Below, one piece after another: positions 1 to 10,246 of a stretch of DNA of 64,000 nucleotides. The notes beneath the pieces are model-generated. The model was not told the DNA's origin, did no database searches, and saw only the letters and a program-made list of their open reading frames with translations. Position numbers and translations under genes: made by a program. Origin of the DNA: Pseudomonas lurida (GTDB lineage Bacteria; Pseudomonadota; Gammaproteobacteria; Pseudomonadales; Pseudomonadaceae); contig NZ_PDJB01000001.1 of NCBI RefSeq assembly GCF_002563895.1, positions 5,687,501-5,751,500 on the forward strand, in the 5' to 3' direction. Position 1 is the first letter of the stretch, and each line of letters starts with the position of its first letter.

Positions 1-642
1 ATCACCGCCCCGGTGCACAAGGGCGTGATCAACGAATCCGGCATCGCCTTTTCCGGCCACACCGAATTCCTTGCCGAACTGACCCACACCGAACAAGTGG
101 TGATGATGCTGGCGACACGCGGGCTGCGGGTCGCCCTGGTGACCACGCACCTGCCGCTGCGCGACATTGCCGATGCCATCACGGCCGAGCGTGTAGAACG
201 CGTGACGCGCATCCTGCACACCGACCTGCAACAGAAATTCGGCATTGCCCAACCGCGCATCCTGGTCTGTGGGCTCAACCCCCACGCCGGTGAAGGCGGT
301 CATTTGGGCCATGAAGAAATCGACATCATCGAACCAACCCTGGAGCGTCTGCGCCAAGAAGGCATGGACCTGCGCGGCCCACTGCCGGCGGACACTCTGT
401 TTACCCCCAAATATCTGGAGCACTGCGACGCAGTGCTGGCGATGTACCACGACCAGGGGCTGCCGGTGCTTAAATACAAAGGCTTCGGCGCCGCAGTCAA
501 CGTGACACTGGGCCTGCCGATCATCCGCACCTCCGTCGACCATGGCACTGCCCTGGACCTGGCAGGCAGCGGCAAAATCGATACCGGCAGCCTGCACGTG
601 GCCCTGGAAACCGCCTATCAGATGGCCGAGACCCGTATATGA
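1..642 (+). CDS. pdxA: 4-hydroxythreonine-4-phosphate dehydrogenase PdxA (5' end missing)
   Basis: This is the C-terminal two thirds of PdxA; the frame is open from base 1, so the start lies outside the window. PdxA oxidises 4-phosphohydroxy-L-threonine with NAD in vitamin B6 (pyridoxal phosphate) synthesis, in the cytoplasm. The visible part contains the family signatures [23 protein letters not shown] and the metal-binding [11 protein letters not shown], followed by the [12 protein letters not shown] segment. Its stop codon overlaps the start of rsmA in ATGA, so the two are translationally coupled. The order pdxA-rsmA-apaG-apaH is the classic gamma-proteobacterial arrangement (surA-pdxA-ksgA-apaGH in E. 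coli), which supports the call. Confidence 0.97.
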   Translation: MTAPVHKGVINESGIAFSGHTEFLAELTHTEQVVMMLATRGLRVALVTTHLPLRDIADAITAERVERVTRILHTDLQQKFGIAQPRILVCGLNPHAGEGGHLGHEEIDIIEPTLERLRQEGMDLRGPLPADTLFTPKYLEHCDAVLAMYHDQGLPVLKYKGFGAAVNVTLGLPIIRTSVDHGTALDLAGSGKIDTGSLHVALETAYQMAETRI

Positions 643-1451
643 CCGAGCATTACCAACACCGGGCGCGCAAGCGCTTCGGGCAAAACTTCCTGCACGACGC
701 TGGCGTGATCGACCGTATCCTGCGCTCCATCCATGCCAAACCCGAAGACCGCTTGCTGGAAATCGGCCCGGGCCAGGGCGCATTGACCCAAGGCCTGCTG
801 GCCAGCGGCGGCCAACTGGATGTGGTTGAGTTGGACAAGGACCTGATCCCGATCCTCAACCAGCAGTTCGCTGGCAAGCCCAACTTCAACCTGCATCAGG
901 GTGATGCGTTGAAGTTCGACTTCAACACACTCAACGCCGCGCCCAACAGCCTGCGCGTGGTGGGCAACCTGCCGTACAACATCTCCACGCCGCTGATTTT
1001 CCACCTGCTGAACAACGCCGGGATCATCCGCGACATGCACTTCATGCTGCAAAAGGAAGTGGTGGAACGCCTGGCTGCCGGGCCTGGCGGTGGCGATTGG
1101 GGCCGCCTGTCGATCATGGTTCAGTACCACTGCCGCGTCGAACACCTGTTCAACGTCGGCCCAGGCGCGTTCAACCCGCCGCCGAAGGTCGACTCGGCCA
1201 TCGTGCGCCTGGTGCCCCACGCCGTACTGCCACACCCGGCCAAGGATCACAAACTGCTGGAGCGCGTCGTGCGCGAAGCGTTCAACCAGCGCCGCAAGAC
1301 CCTGCGCAACACGCTCAAGGCGCTGTTGAGCAATGCCGAGATCGAAGCTGCCGGCGTCGATGGCAGCCTGCGTCCCGAGCAACTGGACCTGGCCGCATTC
1401 GTGCGCCTGGCCGACCAGCTTGCCATCCAGCCTGCGCCCGTTACCGACTGA
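639..1451 (+). CDS. rsmA: 16S rRNA (adenine1518-N6/adenine1519-N6)-dimethyltransferase
   Basis: RsmA (KsgA) dimethylates two adjacent adenines in the 3'-terminal hairpin of 16S rRNA and acts as a late checkpoint in 30S subunit assembly. The 270-residue protein has the usual family length. Near residues 10-20 is the RFGQNFLHD motif, then the SAM-binding [10 protein letters not shown], and the catalytic NLPYNIS (motif IV). The small C-terminal helical domain contains [10 protein letters not shown]. The start ATG overlaps the pdxA stop by the ATGA arrangement. A REP pair follows the stop and separates it from apaG. Confidence 0.98.
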   Translation: MTEHYQHRARKRFGQNFLHDAGVIDRILRSIHAKPEDRLLEIGPGQGALTQGLLASGGQLDVVELDKDLIPILNQQFAGKPNFNLHQGDALKFDFNTLNAAPNSLRVVGNLPYNISTPLIFHLLNNAGIIRDMHFMLQKEVVERLAAGPGGGDWGRLSIMVQYHCRVEHLFNVGPGAFNPPPKVDSAIVRLVPHAVLPHPAKDHKLLERVVREAFNQRRKTLRNTLKALLSNAEIEAAGVDGSLRPEQLDLAAFVRLADQLAIQPAPVTD

Positions 1452-1456
1452 AGCAC

Positions 1457-1544
1457 AGTGGGAGCGGGCTTGCCCGCGATGCATGCGGCGCGAAGCATCA
1501 GTCAGCACGCGTTGATGCAATCGCAGGCAAGCCCGTTCCCACAG
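1457..1544. repeat. REPIN: two REP sequences in inverted orientation
   Basis: The left arm is GTGGGAGCGGGCTTGCCC followed by GCGAT, and the right arm at 1520-1544 is its imperfect reverse complement ending in TTCCCACAG. The arms are about 40 bases apart. This is the head-to-head REP doublet typical of Pseudomonas fluorescens genomes, mobilised by RAYT transposases encoded elsewhere. It sits between rsmA and apaG and could form a large mRNA hairpin there. Confidence 0.9.
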
Positions 1545-1629
1545 ACAGCATGTCTGGCCTAGTGCACACCTCTTGGCCTAGACTGATCCGCATCTGCTGT
1601 CCTCCGCTTTTGCTTTTAAGGCCTCTTGC

Positions 1630-2010
1630 ATGTCCGATCCTCGCTACCAGATCGACGTCAGCGTCGTCACCCGCTTCCTGGCGGACCAATCGCAACCTGA
1701 ACAGAACCGCTTTGCCTTTGCCTACACCATCACGGTGAAAAACAACGGGCTGGTGCCAGCCAAGCTGCTGTCGCGCCACTGGGTCATCACCGACGGTGAC
1801 GGTCAGGTCGAAGAGGTGCGTGGTGCAGGCGTGGTTGGCCAGCAGCCGCTGATCGAAAGCGGCGCCAGCCACACCTACAGCAGCGGCACGGTGATGACCT
1901 CCAAGGTCGGCACCATGCAGGGCTCGTATCAGATGAAAGCCACCGATGGCCAACTGTTCGACGCCATTATCGCGCCCTTCCGCCTCGCGGTGCCTGGAGC
2001 CCTGCACTGA
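1630..2010 (+). CDS. apaG: Co2+/Mg2+ efflux-associated protein ApaG
   Basis: ApaG is a small single-domain beta-sandwich protein (fibronectin type III-like fold) encoded next to apaH in most gamma-proteobacteria; its biochemical role is still unclear, with links to divalent cation resistance. The 126-residue length is standard. The start [12 protein letters not shown] and the segments [20 protein letters not shown] and [20 protein letters not shown] are strong family signatures. Its stop overlaps the first base of the apaH start codon (base 2010), so the pair is probably translationally coupled. Confidence 0.97.
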   Translation: MSDPRYQIDVSVVTRFLADQSQPEQNRFAFAYTITVKNNGLVPAKLLSRHWVITDGDGQVEEVRGAGVVGQQPLIESGASHTYSSGTVMTSKVGTMQGSYQMKATDGQLFDAIIAPFRLAVPGALH

Positions 2011-2861
2011 TGGCGACCTACGCGGTCGGCGACCTGCAAGGGTGCCTGGAGCCTCTCAAGTGCCTGCTTGAGCGCGTGGCCTTCGACCCGGGCAACGATC
2101 GCCTGTGGCTGGTCGGTGACCTGGTCAATCGCGGCCCGGAGTCCCTCGAGACGCTGCGCTACTTATATAGCCTGCGCGAATCCCTGGTGTGCGTACTGGG
2201 CAACCACGACCTGCACCTGCTGGCGGCCGGCAATAACATCGAGCGCCTGAAAAAGGGCGATACGTTGCGCGAGATCCTCGAAGCGCCCGATCGCGTCGAG
2301 CTGCTGGGCTGGCTGCGCCGGCAAAAAATCATGCATTACGACGAGGGCCGCAACATGGCGCTGGTGCATGCGGGCATCCCGCCCCAGTGGACACTCAAGA
2401 AAGCCCTCAAGTGCGCTGCCGAAGTCGAAAGCGCCCTGGCCGATGACAACCTGTACACCGCCTACCTCGACGGCATGTACGGCAATGAGCCGGTCAAATG
2501 GGACAACGACCTTGCCGGCGTGACCCGTTTGCGCGTGATCACCAACTACTTCACGCGCATGCGCTTCTGCACCGCCGAGGGCAAGCTGGACCTCAAGAGC
2601 AAGGAAGGCGCCGACACCGCGCTGCCTGGCTACAAACCCTGGTTCGCCCACAAGGAGCGCAAAACCCGCGACGCGAAGATTGTCTTCGGTCACTGGGCTG
2701 CCCTCGAAGGCAAATGCGATGAGCCCGGCGTGTTCGCCCTCGACACCGGCTGTGTATGGGGCGGCGCCATGACCCTGATGAACATCGACACCGGCGAGCG
2801 CCACAGCTGCCAGTGCCAATCCCCCCTTCCCGTTACACTGCCGGCCGCCGCCAAGCGCTAG
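2010..2861 (+). CDS. apaH: Symmetrical bis(5'-nucleosyl)-tetraphosphatase
   Basis: ApaH hydrolyses Ap4A to two ADP and removes Np4 caps from RNA, setting levels of this alarmone in stress. The 283-residue sequence begins [12 protein letters not shown] and shows the metallophosphatase motifs [14 protein letters not shown] and GNHD, with later metal-site histidines in [10 protein letters not shown] and FGHWAALEG. It overlaps apaG by one base and is followed after about 30 bases by glpE. The last residues are proline- and alanine-rich and poorly conserved in the family. Confidence 0.98.
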   Translation: MATYAVGDLQGCLEPLKCLLERVAFDPGNDRLWLVGDLVNRGPESLETLRYLYSLRESLVCVLGNHDLHLLAAGNNIERLKKGDTLREILEAPDRVELLGWLRRQKIMHYDEGRNMALVHAGIPPQWTLKKALKCAAEVESALADDNLYTAYLDGMYGNEPVKWDNDLAGVTRLRVITNYFTRMRFCTAEGKLDLKSKEGADTALPGYKPWFAHKERKTRDAKIVFGHWAALEGKCDEPGVFALDTGCVWGGAMTLMNIDTGERHSCQCQSPLPVTLPAAAKR

Positions 2862-2893
2862 ACGCAGGCGCTGCCAAGCCCAAGGAGCCCGCC

Positions 2894-3223
2894 ATGAGCG
2901 AATTCAAACGTATCCCTCCCGAACAAGCCCAGGCCCTGCGCGAGCAAGGTGCGGTGGTGGTCGACATCCGCGACCAGCCAACGTATGCGGCTGGCCACAT
3001 CACCGGTGCCCAGCACCTGGACAACGTCAACATTGCCGATTTCATCCGCGCCGCCGACCTCGACGCACCGGTGATCGTGGCGTGTTACCACGGTAACTCC
3101 AGCCAGAGCGCAGCAGCCTATCTGATCAGCCAGGGCTTCTCCGACGTCTACAGCCTGGACGGTGGCTTTGAGCTGTGGCGTGCGACCTATCCTGCGGAAA
3201 TTTCCTCAGGCAATTCGCAATAA
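2894..3223 (+). CDS. glpE: Thiosulfate sulfurtransferase GlpE
   Basis: GlpE is a single-domain rhodanese that moves sulfur from thiosulfate to cyanide or thiol acceptors such as thioredoxin. I choose the ATG at 2894 (109 residues, beginning [12 protein letters not shown]), preceded by an AAGGAG ribosome binding site. The catalytic loop CYHGNSSQ is intact, with the cysteine at about residue 65, and the [16 protein letters not shown] segment is typical. It follows apaH at 32 bases, so it probably shares that transcript. A perfect 8-bp hairpin (3264-3271 with 3279-3286) lies downstream without a T tract. Confidence 0.95.
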   Translation: MSEFKRIPPEQAQALREQGAVVVDIRDQPTYAAGHITGAQHLDNVNIADFIRAADLDAPVIVACYHGNSSQSAAAYLISQGFSDVYSLDGGFELWRATYPAEISSGNSQ

Positions 3224-3311
3224 TTTTTTTCACACCCCGCTACCCCGCGTGACGCTTGGGCTCGCGCCGTTTCTGACGAACGGCGCAGCCAAACTAATTG
3301 CGCATCGCGCC

Positions 3312-3338
3312 TTGACCTCTCCGATTCCGAACTATCCT
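3312..3338 (+). promoter_or_regulatory. Possible sigma-S type promoter for the prkA operon
   Basis: TTGACC at 3312-3317 and CTATCCTT with its -10 hexamer TATCCT at 3333-3338 are separated by 15 bases. A C just before the -10 hexamer and a short spacer are features of RpoS-dependent promoters, and the E. coli counterpart yeaG is RpoS-controlled. The site lies about 170 bases upstream of the prkA start. This is inference from motif and family only. Confidence 0.35.
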
Positions 3339-3507
3339 TAAGCGCAGGCCATCCGAATCAGGGGAGAGCCGGTACACCGGCGTGCGGGTCATCGGTAGCG
3401 TTTCAGGGTGTTTGGGGGGAAAACGGCCATTGGCGTTCGCCAATGTCTGCCAGCATCGACTGATTGATCCGGCGTCGGCTCCACGTATCGAGCGAGGTGA
3501 CGACGTC

Positions 3508-5430
3508 ATGAGTATTTTTAGCCACTTCCAAAACCGCTTCGCATCCACACAGCAGGAAGAACTCACGCTGCAAGAGTATCTCGAGCTGTGCAAACAGGAT
3601 CGCAGCACCTACGCGTCTGCCGCCGAACGTCTGCTGCTGGCGATTGGCGAGCCGGAGTTGATAGACACCTCGAACAATTCGCGGCTGTCGCGAATATTTT
3701 CCAACAAGGTGATCCGTCGCTATCCGGCCTTTGAAGACTTCCATGGCATGGAAGAATGCATTGACCAGATCGTCTCCTATTTCCGCCATGCCGCCCAAGG
3801 CCTGGAAGAGAAGAAACAGATCCTCTACCTGCTCGGCCCCGTCGGCGGCGGCAAATCGTCCCTGGCGGAAAAGCTCAAACAGCTGATCGAGAAGGTGCCC
3901 TTCTACGCCATCAAGGGTTCACCCGTCTTCGAGTCCCCCCTGGGATTGTTCAACGCCACGGAAGACGGCGCGATCCTCGAAGAAGACTTCGGCATCCCGC
4001 GCCGCTACCTCAACACCATCATGTCGCCGTGGGCCACCAAGCGCCTGGCCGAGTTCGGCGGTGACATCAGCCAGTTCCGCGTGGTGAAACTCTACCCGTC
4101 CATCCTCAACCAGATCGGTGTAGCCAAGACCGAACCGGGCGACGAGAACAACCAGGACATCTCGGCGCTGGTGGGCAAGGTCGATATCCGTAAACTCGAG
4201 GAATTCCCCCAGAACGACGCCGACGCCTACAGTTACTCGGGCGCACTGTGCCGGGCCAACCAGGGCCTGATGGAGTTCGTGGAGATGTTCAAGGCGCCGA
4301 TCAAGGTGCTGCACCCACTGCTCACAGCGACCCAGGAAGGTAACTACAACAGCACAGAGGGCCTGGGTGCGATTCCGTTCACCGGGATCCTGCTGGCCCA
4401 CTCCAACGAATCGGAATGGCACACCTTCCGCAACAACAAGAACAACGAAGCCTTCATCGACCGGATCTACATCGTCAAGGTGCCCTACTGCCTGCGGGTC
4501 AGCGATGAAATCAAGATCTACGACAAGCTGCTGTTCAACAGCTCCCTGTCCAAGGCTCATTGCGCACCCGACACCTTGAAGATGCTCGCACAGTTCACCG
4601 TGCTGTCGCGCCTCAAGGAGCCGGAAAACTCGAATATCTACTCGAAGATGCGCGTGTACGACGGCGAAAACCTCAAGGATACCGATCCCAAGGCCAAGTC
4701 GATCCAGGAATACCGCGACACGGCCGGCGTGGATGAAGGCATGAACGGCCTGTCGACCCGCTTTGCGTTCAAGATCCTGTCCAAGGTCTTCAACTTCGAC
4801 CCCCATGAGATCGCTGCGAACCCAGTGCATTTGCTCTATGTGCTGGAGCAGCAGATCGAACAGGAGCAATTCCAGGCGGAAACCCGCGAACGCTACCTGC
4901 GTTTCCTCAAGGAATACCTGGCGCCGCGCTACATCGAATTCATCGGCAAGGAAATCCAGACCGCGTACCTGGAGTCCTACAGCGAGTACGGCCAGAACAT
5001 CTTCGACCGCTACGTGTTGTACGCCGACTTCTGGATTCAGGACCAGGAATACCGCGATCCGGAAACCGGCGAGATCCTCAACCGCGTAGCCCTCAACGAG
5101 GAGCTGGAAAAAATCGAGAAACCGGCTGGCATCAGCAATCCGAAGGATTTCCGTAACGAAATCGTCAACTTCGTGCTGCGCGCCCGCGCCAACAACAACG
5201 GCAAGAACCCTACCTGGCTCAGCTACGAGAAGCTGCGGGTGGTCATCGAGAAGAAAATGTTCTCCAACACCGAGGATCTGCTGCCGGTCATCAGCTTCAA
5301 CGCCAAGGCCAGCAAGGAGGACCAGCAAAAACACAACGACTTCGTCACACGAATGGTCGAGCGCGGCTACACAGACAAACAGGTACGGCTGCTCTCCGAG
5401 TGGTACCTGCGGGTTCGCAAATCGCAGTAA
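3508..5430 (+). CDS. prkA: PrkA family serine protein kinase (YeaG-type)
   Basis: This is a 640-residue PrkA/YeaG protein: an AAA+ module followed by a kinase-like C-terminal domain. In E. coli YeaG works with YeaH in the response to sustained nitrogen starvation. The start is the ATG at 3508 (MSIFSHFQNRF) with an AGCGAGGTGA-type ribosome binding site; longer open frame upstream is not needed to match family length. Walker A is GPVGGGKS at about residues 110-117. The gene leads a three-gene set with yeaH and spoVR. A hairpin (5431-5437 with 5447-5453) immediately after its stop may separate expression of the first gene from the rest. Confidence 0.95.
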   Translation: MSIFSHFQNRFASTQQEELTLQEYLELCKQDRSTYASAAERLLLAIGEPELIDTSNNSRLSRIFSNKVIRRYPAFEDFHGMEECIDQIVSYFRHAAQGLEEKKQILYLLGPVGGGKSSLAEKLKQLIEKVPFYAIKGSPVFESPLGLFNATEDGAILEEDFGIPRRYLNTIMSPWATKRLAEFGGDISQFRVVKLYPSILNQIGVAKTEPGDENNQDISALVGKVDIRKLEEFPQNDADAYSYSGALCRANQGLMEFVEMFKAPIKVLHPLLTATQEGNYNSTEGLGAIPFTGILLAHSNESEWHTFRNNKNNEAFIDRIYIVKVPYCLRVSDEIKIYDKLLFNSSLSKAHCAPDTLKMLAQFTVLSRLKEPENSNIYSKMRVYDGENLKDTDPKAKSIQEYRDTAGVDEGMNGLSTRFAFKILSKVFNFDPHEIAANPVHLLYVLEQQIEQEQFQAETRERYLRFLKEYLAPRYIEFIGKEIQTAYLESYSEYGQNIFDRYVLYADFWIQDQEYRDPETGEILNRVALNEELEKIEKPAGISNPKDFRNEIVNFVLRARANNNGKNPTWLSYEKLRVVIEKKMFSNTEDLLPVISFNAKASKEDQQKHNDFVTRMVERGYTDKQVRLLSEWYLRVRKSQ

Positions 5431-5526
5431 GGCAGCGACAGGCGTACGCTGCCGGGCCTCTGGCCTGGCAGCCGACCGCTTGTCTCTAAGCTTCCAGCTC
5501 GCGGCTTGAAGCTTGTAACGTGAAGC
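5431..5526. repeat. Intra-operon hairpin plus AAGCTTC palindromic repeat
   Basis: Directly after the prkA stop, GGCAGCG at 5431-5437 pairs with CGCTGCC at 5447-5453 around a 9-base loop. Further on, AAGCTTC at 5488-5494 pairs with GAAGCTT at 5508-5514, a composition seen in common Pseudomonas intergenic palindromes. No T tract follows either, so they look like RNA structures or repeats rather than strong terminators. Confidence 0.5.
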
Positions 5527-5543
5527 TGCCCGGAGGGCTCCCC

Positions 5544-6815
5544 ATGAGCTATGTGATCGACCGACGCCTCAATGGCAAGAACAAGAGCACGGTAAACCGC
5601 CAGCGTTTCCTGCGGCGTTACCGTGACCACATCAAAAAGGCCGTGGAAGAGGCCGTCAGCCGCCGTTCCATTACCGATATGGAGCATGGCGAACAAATCA
5701 GCATTCCCGGACGGGACATCGACGAACCGGTGCTGCACCACGGCCGGGGCGGCAAGCAGACTGTCGTGCACCCCGGCAACAAAGAGTTCACCACCGGCGA
5801 GCATATCCAACGCCCCCAAGGCGGCGGCGGCGGAAAAGGCCCTGGGAAGGCGGGCAACTCCGGCGAAGGCATGGACGAGTTCGTGTTCCAGATCACCCAG
5901 GAAGAATTCCTCGAATTCATGTTCGAAGACCTGGAGCTGCCCAACCTGGTCAAGCGTAACCTGACCGGCACAGACACCTTCAAGACCGTGCGCGCCGGGA
6001 TCAGCAACGAGGGTAACCCGTCCCGCATCAACATCATTCGCACCCTGCGCTCGGCCCATGCCCGGCGTATCGCCCTGTCAGGCAGCAGTCGCGCCAAGCT
6101 GAAGGAAGCCAAGGACGAGTTGGCGCGCCTGAAGCGCGAAGAACCGGACAATTTCGGCGATATCCAGGAAATCGAGGCAGAAATCGAGAAACTCAGCGCA
6201 CGTATTCACCGTGTGCCGTTCCTCGACACTTTTGACTTGAAATACAACCTGCTGGTCAAACAGCCCAACCCCAGTTCCAAGGCGGTGATGTTTTGCCTGA
6301 TGGACGTGTCTGGCTCCATGACCCAGGCCACCAAGGACATCGCCAAACGCTTCTTTATCCTGCTGTACCTGTTCCTCAAGCGGAACTACGACAAGATCGA
6401 TGTCGTGTTCATCCGCCATCACACCAGCGCCCGGGAAGTCGACGAGGAAGAGTTCTTTTATTCGCGGGAAACCGGCGGCACCATCGTCTCCAGCGCGTTG
6501 AAGCTGATGCAGGAGATCATGGCCGAGCGCTACCCGGCCAACGAGTGGAACATTTATGCCGCCCAAGCCTCGGACGGTGACAACTGGAACGACGACTCGC
6601 CCATCTGCCGCGACATCCTGATCAACCAGATCATGCCGTTCGTGCAGTACTACACTTACGTTGAAATCACCCCCCGTGAGCACCAGGCCCTGTGGTTCGA
6701 ATATGAGCGCATCGGCGAAGCCTTTGCCGACACTTTCGCCCAGCAGCAACTGGTCTCGGCCGGCGATATCTACCCGGTCTTCCGTGAACTCTTCCAGCGC
6801 AGGTTAGTGACATGA
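5544..6815 (+). CDS. YeaH/YhbH family protein (UPF0229, DUF444)
   Basis: YeaH-type proteins are partners of PrkA/YeaG; the molecular function is unknown. The ATG at 5544 ([15 protein letters not shown], 423 residues) has a CGGAGGG ribosome binding site and matches usual family length. A glycine-rich linker lies near residues 93-110. The C-terminal half is von Willebrand factor A-like, with the MIDAS motif DVSGSM near residue 254, and [12 protein letters not shown] later. A charged helical stretch (about residues 185-225) probably forms a coiled coil. The stop overlaps the spoVR start, indicating coupled translation. Confidence 0.93.
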   Translation: MSYVIDRRLNGKNKSTVNRQRFLRRYRDHIKKAVEEAVSRRSITDMEHGEQISIPGRDIDEPVLHHGRGGKQTVVHPGNKEFTTGEHIQRPQGGGGGKGPGKAGNSGEGMDEFVFQITQEEFLEFMFEDLELPNLVKRNLTGTDTFKTVRAGISNEGNPSRINIIRTLRSAHARRIALSGSSRAKLKEAKDELARLKREEPDNFGDIQEIEAEIEKLSARIHRVPFLDTFDLKYNLLVKQPNPSSKAVMFCLMDVSGSMTQATKDIAKRFFILLYLFLKRNYDKIDVVFIRHHTSAREVDEEEFFYSRETGGTIVSSALKLMQEIMAERYPANEWNIYAAQASDGDNWNDDSPICRDILINQIMPFVQYYTYVEITPREHQALWFEYERIGEAFADTFAQQQLVSAGDIYPVFRELFQRRLVT

Positions 6816-8377
6816 CCGCCAAAAAAGAGCAAAAGCGCCAACCCATTTCCACGGGGTCCGAGTGGACCTTTGAACTGATCCAGGCTTATGACCGGGAAAT
6901 CAGCCGCATCGCGGCGGGTTACGCCCTGGACACTTACCCTAACCAGATCGAAGTGATCACCGCCGAACAGATGATGGATGCCTATGCGTCGGTGGGCATG
7001 CCCCTGGGCTATCACCACTGGTCCTATGGCAAACACTTCCTCAGCACTGAAAAGTCCTACACCCGAGGCCAGATGGGCCTGGCGTACGAGATCGTCATCA
7101 ACTCCGACCCGTGCATCGCCTACCTGATGGAAGAAAACACCATCTGCATGCAGGCACTGGTGGTGGCGCATGCCTGTTATGGGCATAACAGCTTCTTCAA
7201 GGGCAATTACCTGTTCCGCACCTGGACGGACGCCAGTTCGATCATCGACTACTTGGTGTTCGCCAAGCAGTACATCATGCAATGCGAGGAACGCCACGGC
7301 ATCGATGCGGTGGAAGACCTGCTCGATTCCTGCCATGCGCTGATGAACTACGGCGTGGACCGCTACAAACGCCCTTACCCGATCTCTGCAGAAGAAGAGC
7401 GTCTGCGCCAGAAGGAGCGCGAGGAACACCTGCAGAAACAGATCAACGACCTGTGGCGCACCATTCCCAAACGTGCCGGCAAGAACAGCGACAAGGACAA
7501 TGCACGCTTCCCCGCCGAACCTCAGGAAAACATCCTGTACTTCCTGGAAAAGCACGCCCCGCTGCTGGAACCTTGGCAACGGGAAATCGTGCGCATCGTG
7601 CGCAAGATCGCGCAGTACTTTTATCCACAGCGCCAGACCCAGGTCATGAACGAAGGCTGGGCAACATTTTGGCACTACACGTTGATGAACGACCTGTACG
7701 ACGAAGGCCTGGTCACAGACGGCTTCATGATGGAGTTCCTGACCTCCCACACCAGCGTGGTCTTCCAGCCTGGCTTCGACAGCCCTTACTACAACGGTAT
7801 CAACCCTTATGCGCTGGGCTTTGCCATGTACCGCGACATCCGGCGCATGTGCGAGCACCCCACCGAGGAAGACCGCCGCTGGTTCCCGGAAATTGCCGGC
7901 AGCGACTGGCTGTCCACGATCAAGTTCGCCATGAGCAGCTTCAAGGATGAGAGCTTTATCCTGCAGTACCTGTCACCTCAAGTGATTCGGGACCTCAAGC
8001 TGTTCAGCATCCTCGACGACGATCTCAAGGATGACCTGGTGGTGCCCGCGATCCACGATGAACCCGGCTACCGCACCATCCGCGAAACCCTGGCCGCGCA
8101 GTACAACCTGGGCAATCGCGAACCCAATGTGCAGATCTACAGCATCGATGTACGCGGCGACCGCTCGCTGACCCTGCGTCACCAGCAGCACGACCGCAAG
8201 CCTTTGGGCGAGTCTACCGAGGAAGTGCTCAAGCACCTGCACCGGCTGTGGGGGTTCGACATCCACCTGGAAACCCTGCAAGGCGATCAGGTGATGAAGA
8301 CCCATCACGTGCCACCGCGCAGCGACCATAACGACAACGACTACGGCCGCCTGGACCTGGCTGTCGTTCATCTCTGA
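6812..8377 (+). CDS. SpoVR family protein
   Basis: SpoVR (YcgB in E. coli) is named from a Bacillus spore cortex gene but is widespread in bacteria that do not sporulate; its biochemical activity is unknown. The 521-residue length fits the family. Conserved segments include [28 protein letters not shown] with several histidines that could bind metal, and [11 protein letters not shown] in the middle, a zinc-protease-like HExxH-lacking motif. It overlaps yeaH by four bases. The prkA-yeaH-spoVR trio is a conserved stress set. Its terminator region overlaps the leader of cca. Confidence 0.95.
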   Translation: MTAKKEQKRQPISTGSEWTFELIQAYDREISRIAAGYALDTYPNQIEVITAEQMMDAYASVGMPLGYHHWSYGKHFLSTEKSYTRGQMGLAYEIVINSDPCIAYLMEENTICMQALVVAHACYGHNSFFKGNYLFRTWTDASSIIDYLVFAKQYIMQCEERHGIDAVEDLLDSCHALMNYGVDRYKRPYPISAEEERLRQKEREEHLQKQINDLWRTIPKRAGKNSDKDNARFPAEPQENILYFLEKHAPLLEPWQREIVRIVRKIAQYFYPQRQTQVMNEGWATFWHYTLMNDLYDEGLVTDGFMMEFLTSHTSVVFQPGFDSPYYNGINPYALGFAMYRDIRRMCEHPTEEDRRWFPEIAGSDWLSTIKFAMSSFKDESFILQYLSPQVIRDLKLFSILDDDLKDDLVVPAIHDEPGYRTIRETLAAQYNLGNREPNVQIYSIDVRGDRSLTLRHQQHDRKPLGESTEEVLKHLHRLWGFDIHLETLQGDQVMKTHHVPPRSDHNDNDYGRLDLAVVHL

Positions 8378-8384
8378 AACAGCA

Positions 8385-8439
8385 AAGCCTCCACTGGCCA
8401 GGCACAGGCGGTATCCTGTGGCGCTAATGGAGGCTTTTT
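8385..8439 (+). terminator. Bipartite hairpin with T tract, overlapping the cca ribosome binding site
   Basis: AAGCCTCCA (8385-8393) pairs perfectly with TGGAGGCTT (8428-8436), and inside it CACAGG (8403-8408) pairs with CCTGTG (8415-8420). A run of T follows the outer stem. It begins just after the spoVR stop, so it looks like the terminator of the prkA-yeaH-spoVR operon. The 3' arm contains GGAGG at 8429-8433, the ribosome binding site of cca (ATG 8441). Confidence 0.75.
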
Positions 8440-8440
8440 C

Positions 8441-9670
8441 ATGAAAATCTACAAAGTCGGCGGTGCCGTGCGTGACCGCTTGCTGGGCATCAAGGTCACC
8501 GACATCGACCGCGTCGTCGTGGGCGCAACCGCTGAAGAGATGCAGGCCAAGGGTTTCAAGCCGGTCGGTGCAGACTTCCCGGTGTTCCTGGACCCGAAGA
8601 ATGGCGACGAATACGCCCTGGCCCGCACCGAACGCAAGAGCGGCCGGGGTTATGGCGGCTTTGTGTTTCATGCCAGCCCCGAGGTTACGCTGGAAGAAGA
8701 CCTGATCCGTCGCGACCTGACCATCAATGCGATGGCAGAAGACGACGACGGCAACTTGACCGACCCCTATCACGGCCAGCGCGATCTTGAAGCGCGCATT
8801 CTGCGCCACGTTTCCCCGGCGTTCGCCGAAGATCCCTTACGCGTACTTCGCGTTGCGCGCTTTGCTGCGCGTTACGCGCACCTGGGTTTCACCGTCGCGC
8901 CGCAAACGCTGGAACTGATGCGTCAGCTCAGCGAATCCGGTGAACTCGAGGCCCTGACGCCTGAGCGCAGCTGGAAGGAAATCTCACGCGCCCTGATGGA
9001 AGATCAGCCCCAGGTGTTTATCCAGGTACTGCGTGACTGCAATGCGTTGAAGACCTTGATGCCTGAAGTCGACGCACTGTTCGGCGTACCGCAACCCGAA
9101 GCCCATCACCCGGAAATCGACACCGGCATACATACCTTGAGCGTGCTGGAGCAAGCCGCCTTGCACCAGCAGCCGTTGACTGTGCGATGGGCGTGCCTGC
9201 TCCACGACTTGGGCAAGGGCACGACGCCTGTGGATAAGTTGCCGCAGCATATCGCTCACGAACATCGCGGCTTGAAGCTGATCAAGGCCGTGAACGAGCG
9301 CTTCAAGGTACCGAAAGACTGCCAGGAACTGGCATTGCTGGTGGGTCAATACCACACTCACGGCCATCGGGCGCTTGAACTGAAAGCCTCGACATTGCTG
9401 GAGTTGCTGCAGAGCTTTGATGTGTACCGTCGGCCGCAGCGCTTTGAAGAGTTTGTGGTCGCTTGCGAGATGGACGCCCGAGGCCGCAAGGGCCTGGAGC
9501 AACGAAGTTATCCACAAGCGGATTATTTGCGTGGGGCGGCGAAGGCTGCCCGCGAAGTGGCCGTTGCCCCCTTGCTGGAGAAGGGTTTCAAGGGCCCGGG
9601 GCTGGGCGAGGCGCTCAAGCGCGAACGGCTCAAGGCATTAAAAATCTACAAGGAACGCCACGCACTGTAG
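8441..9670 (+). CDS. cca: Multifunctional CCA-adding tRNA nucleotidyltransferase
   Basis: Cca adds or repairs the 3'-terminal CCA of tRNAs without a template. The 409-residue protein starts [16 protein letters not shown]; the catalytic site is formed by GGAVRD and the metal-binding [23 protein letters not shown] and the [19 protein letters not shown] segment identify a class II bacterial CCA enzyme. A C-terminal HD phosphohydrolase domain is present (histidine in [16 protein letters not shown] near residue 253), as in E. coli Cca. The stop TAG lies inside a REP sequence. It converges with folK. Confidence 0.97.
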   Translation: MKIYKVGGAVRDRLLGIKVTDIDRVVVGATAEEMQAKGFKPVGADFPVFLDPKNGDEYALARTERKSGRGYGGFVFHASPEVTLEEDLIRRDLTINAMAEDDDGNLTDPYHGQRDLEARILRHVSPAFAEDPLRVLRVARFAARYAHLGFTVAPQTLELMRQLSESGELEALTPERSWKEISRALMEDQPQVFIQVLRDCNALKTLMPEVDALFGVPQPEAHHPEIDTGIHTLSVLEQAALHQQPLTVRWACLLHDLGKGTTPVDKLPQHIAHEHRGLKLIKAVNERFKVPKDCQELALLVGQYHTHGHRALELKASTLLELLQSFDVYRRPQRFEEFVVACEMDARGRKGLEQRSYPQADYLRGAAKAAREVAVAPLLEKGFKGPGLGEALKRERLKALKIYKERHAL

Positions 9671-9689
9671 GAGCTGGCTTGCCGGCGAT
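9667..9689 (+). repeat. Single REP sequence overlapping the cca stop
   Basis: GTAGGAGCTGGCTTGCC followed by GGCGAT is a REP half-site in the same family as the doublets elsewhere in the window. It includes the TAG stop of cca (9668-9670). No inverted partner is obvious in the short space before folK. Confidence 0.75.
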
Positions 9690-9727
9690 AGCGCCCCCAG
9701 GAACGCCATCGCCGTCAAACCGGATGC

Positions 9728-10246
9728 TTACAAGAGAGCGTTCGGCGTGAGCGGCTGGCCGTGCCACTCAAACGCGACAGGCGCCAGTACCTGGTCAATC
9801 TGCGCCTCGCGCCACAGCTCGGCCAAGGTCTTGCCCACTTCAGGGTGCACACGCTCAGGCGCCATCAACGACAACGGCCACAGCACAAACGCGTTCTTGA
9901 GGATCTCCGCGCGAGGCAGGACCAACCCATCGAAATTGCCTACCAGGTCGCCATACAGCAGCACATCGATATCCAGCGGCAGGCCCTTGCGGTCCGGCGC
10001 ATAACGACCATTGTCGGCTTCGATGATTTTCAACCGACGATCCAGCTCCATCAACGGCAGGTCGGTGCAAGCCGACACCACCAGGTTGAAGAACGGCCCG
10101 CTCTTGATACCCACCGGCTGGCTTTCGAACACCGCCGAGCAACGCACATCCGTCAAGAAACTCGCCAACGCGTCCAGGCCGGCGCAGAGATGGCGCTCGC
10201 GCTCGATATTGCTGCCTAGGCCAAGGTAAACCTGAGTTAGCGACAT
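9728..10246 (-). CDS. folK: 2-amino-4-hydroxy-6-hydroxymethyldihydropteridine pyrophosphokinase
   Basis: FolK transfers pyrophosphate from ATP to 6-hydroxymethyl-7,8-dihydropterin, the step before dihydropteroate synthase in folate synthesis. The 172-residue protein begins [17 protein letters not shown], the family's N-terminal signature, and contains the conserved DRKGLPLDIDVLLYGD segment (consensus RxxPRTLDLDLL, here with a shorter arginine-poor form) and PRAEILKNAFVLWPL. Its start overlaps the end of folB by 10 bases, so folB-folK are co-translated. It converges on cca. Confidence 0.95.
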   Translation of the reverse strand: MSLTQVYLGLGSNIERERHLCAGLDALASFLTDVRCSAVFESQPVGIKSGPFFNLVVSACTDLPLMELDRRLKIIEADNGRYAPDRKGLPLDIDVLLYGDLVGNFDGLVLPRAEILKNAFVLWPLSLMAPERVHPEVGKTLAELWREAQIDQVLAPVAFEWHGQPLTPNALL

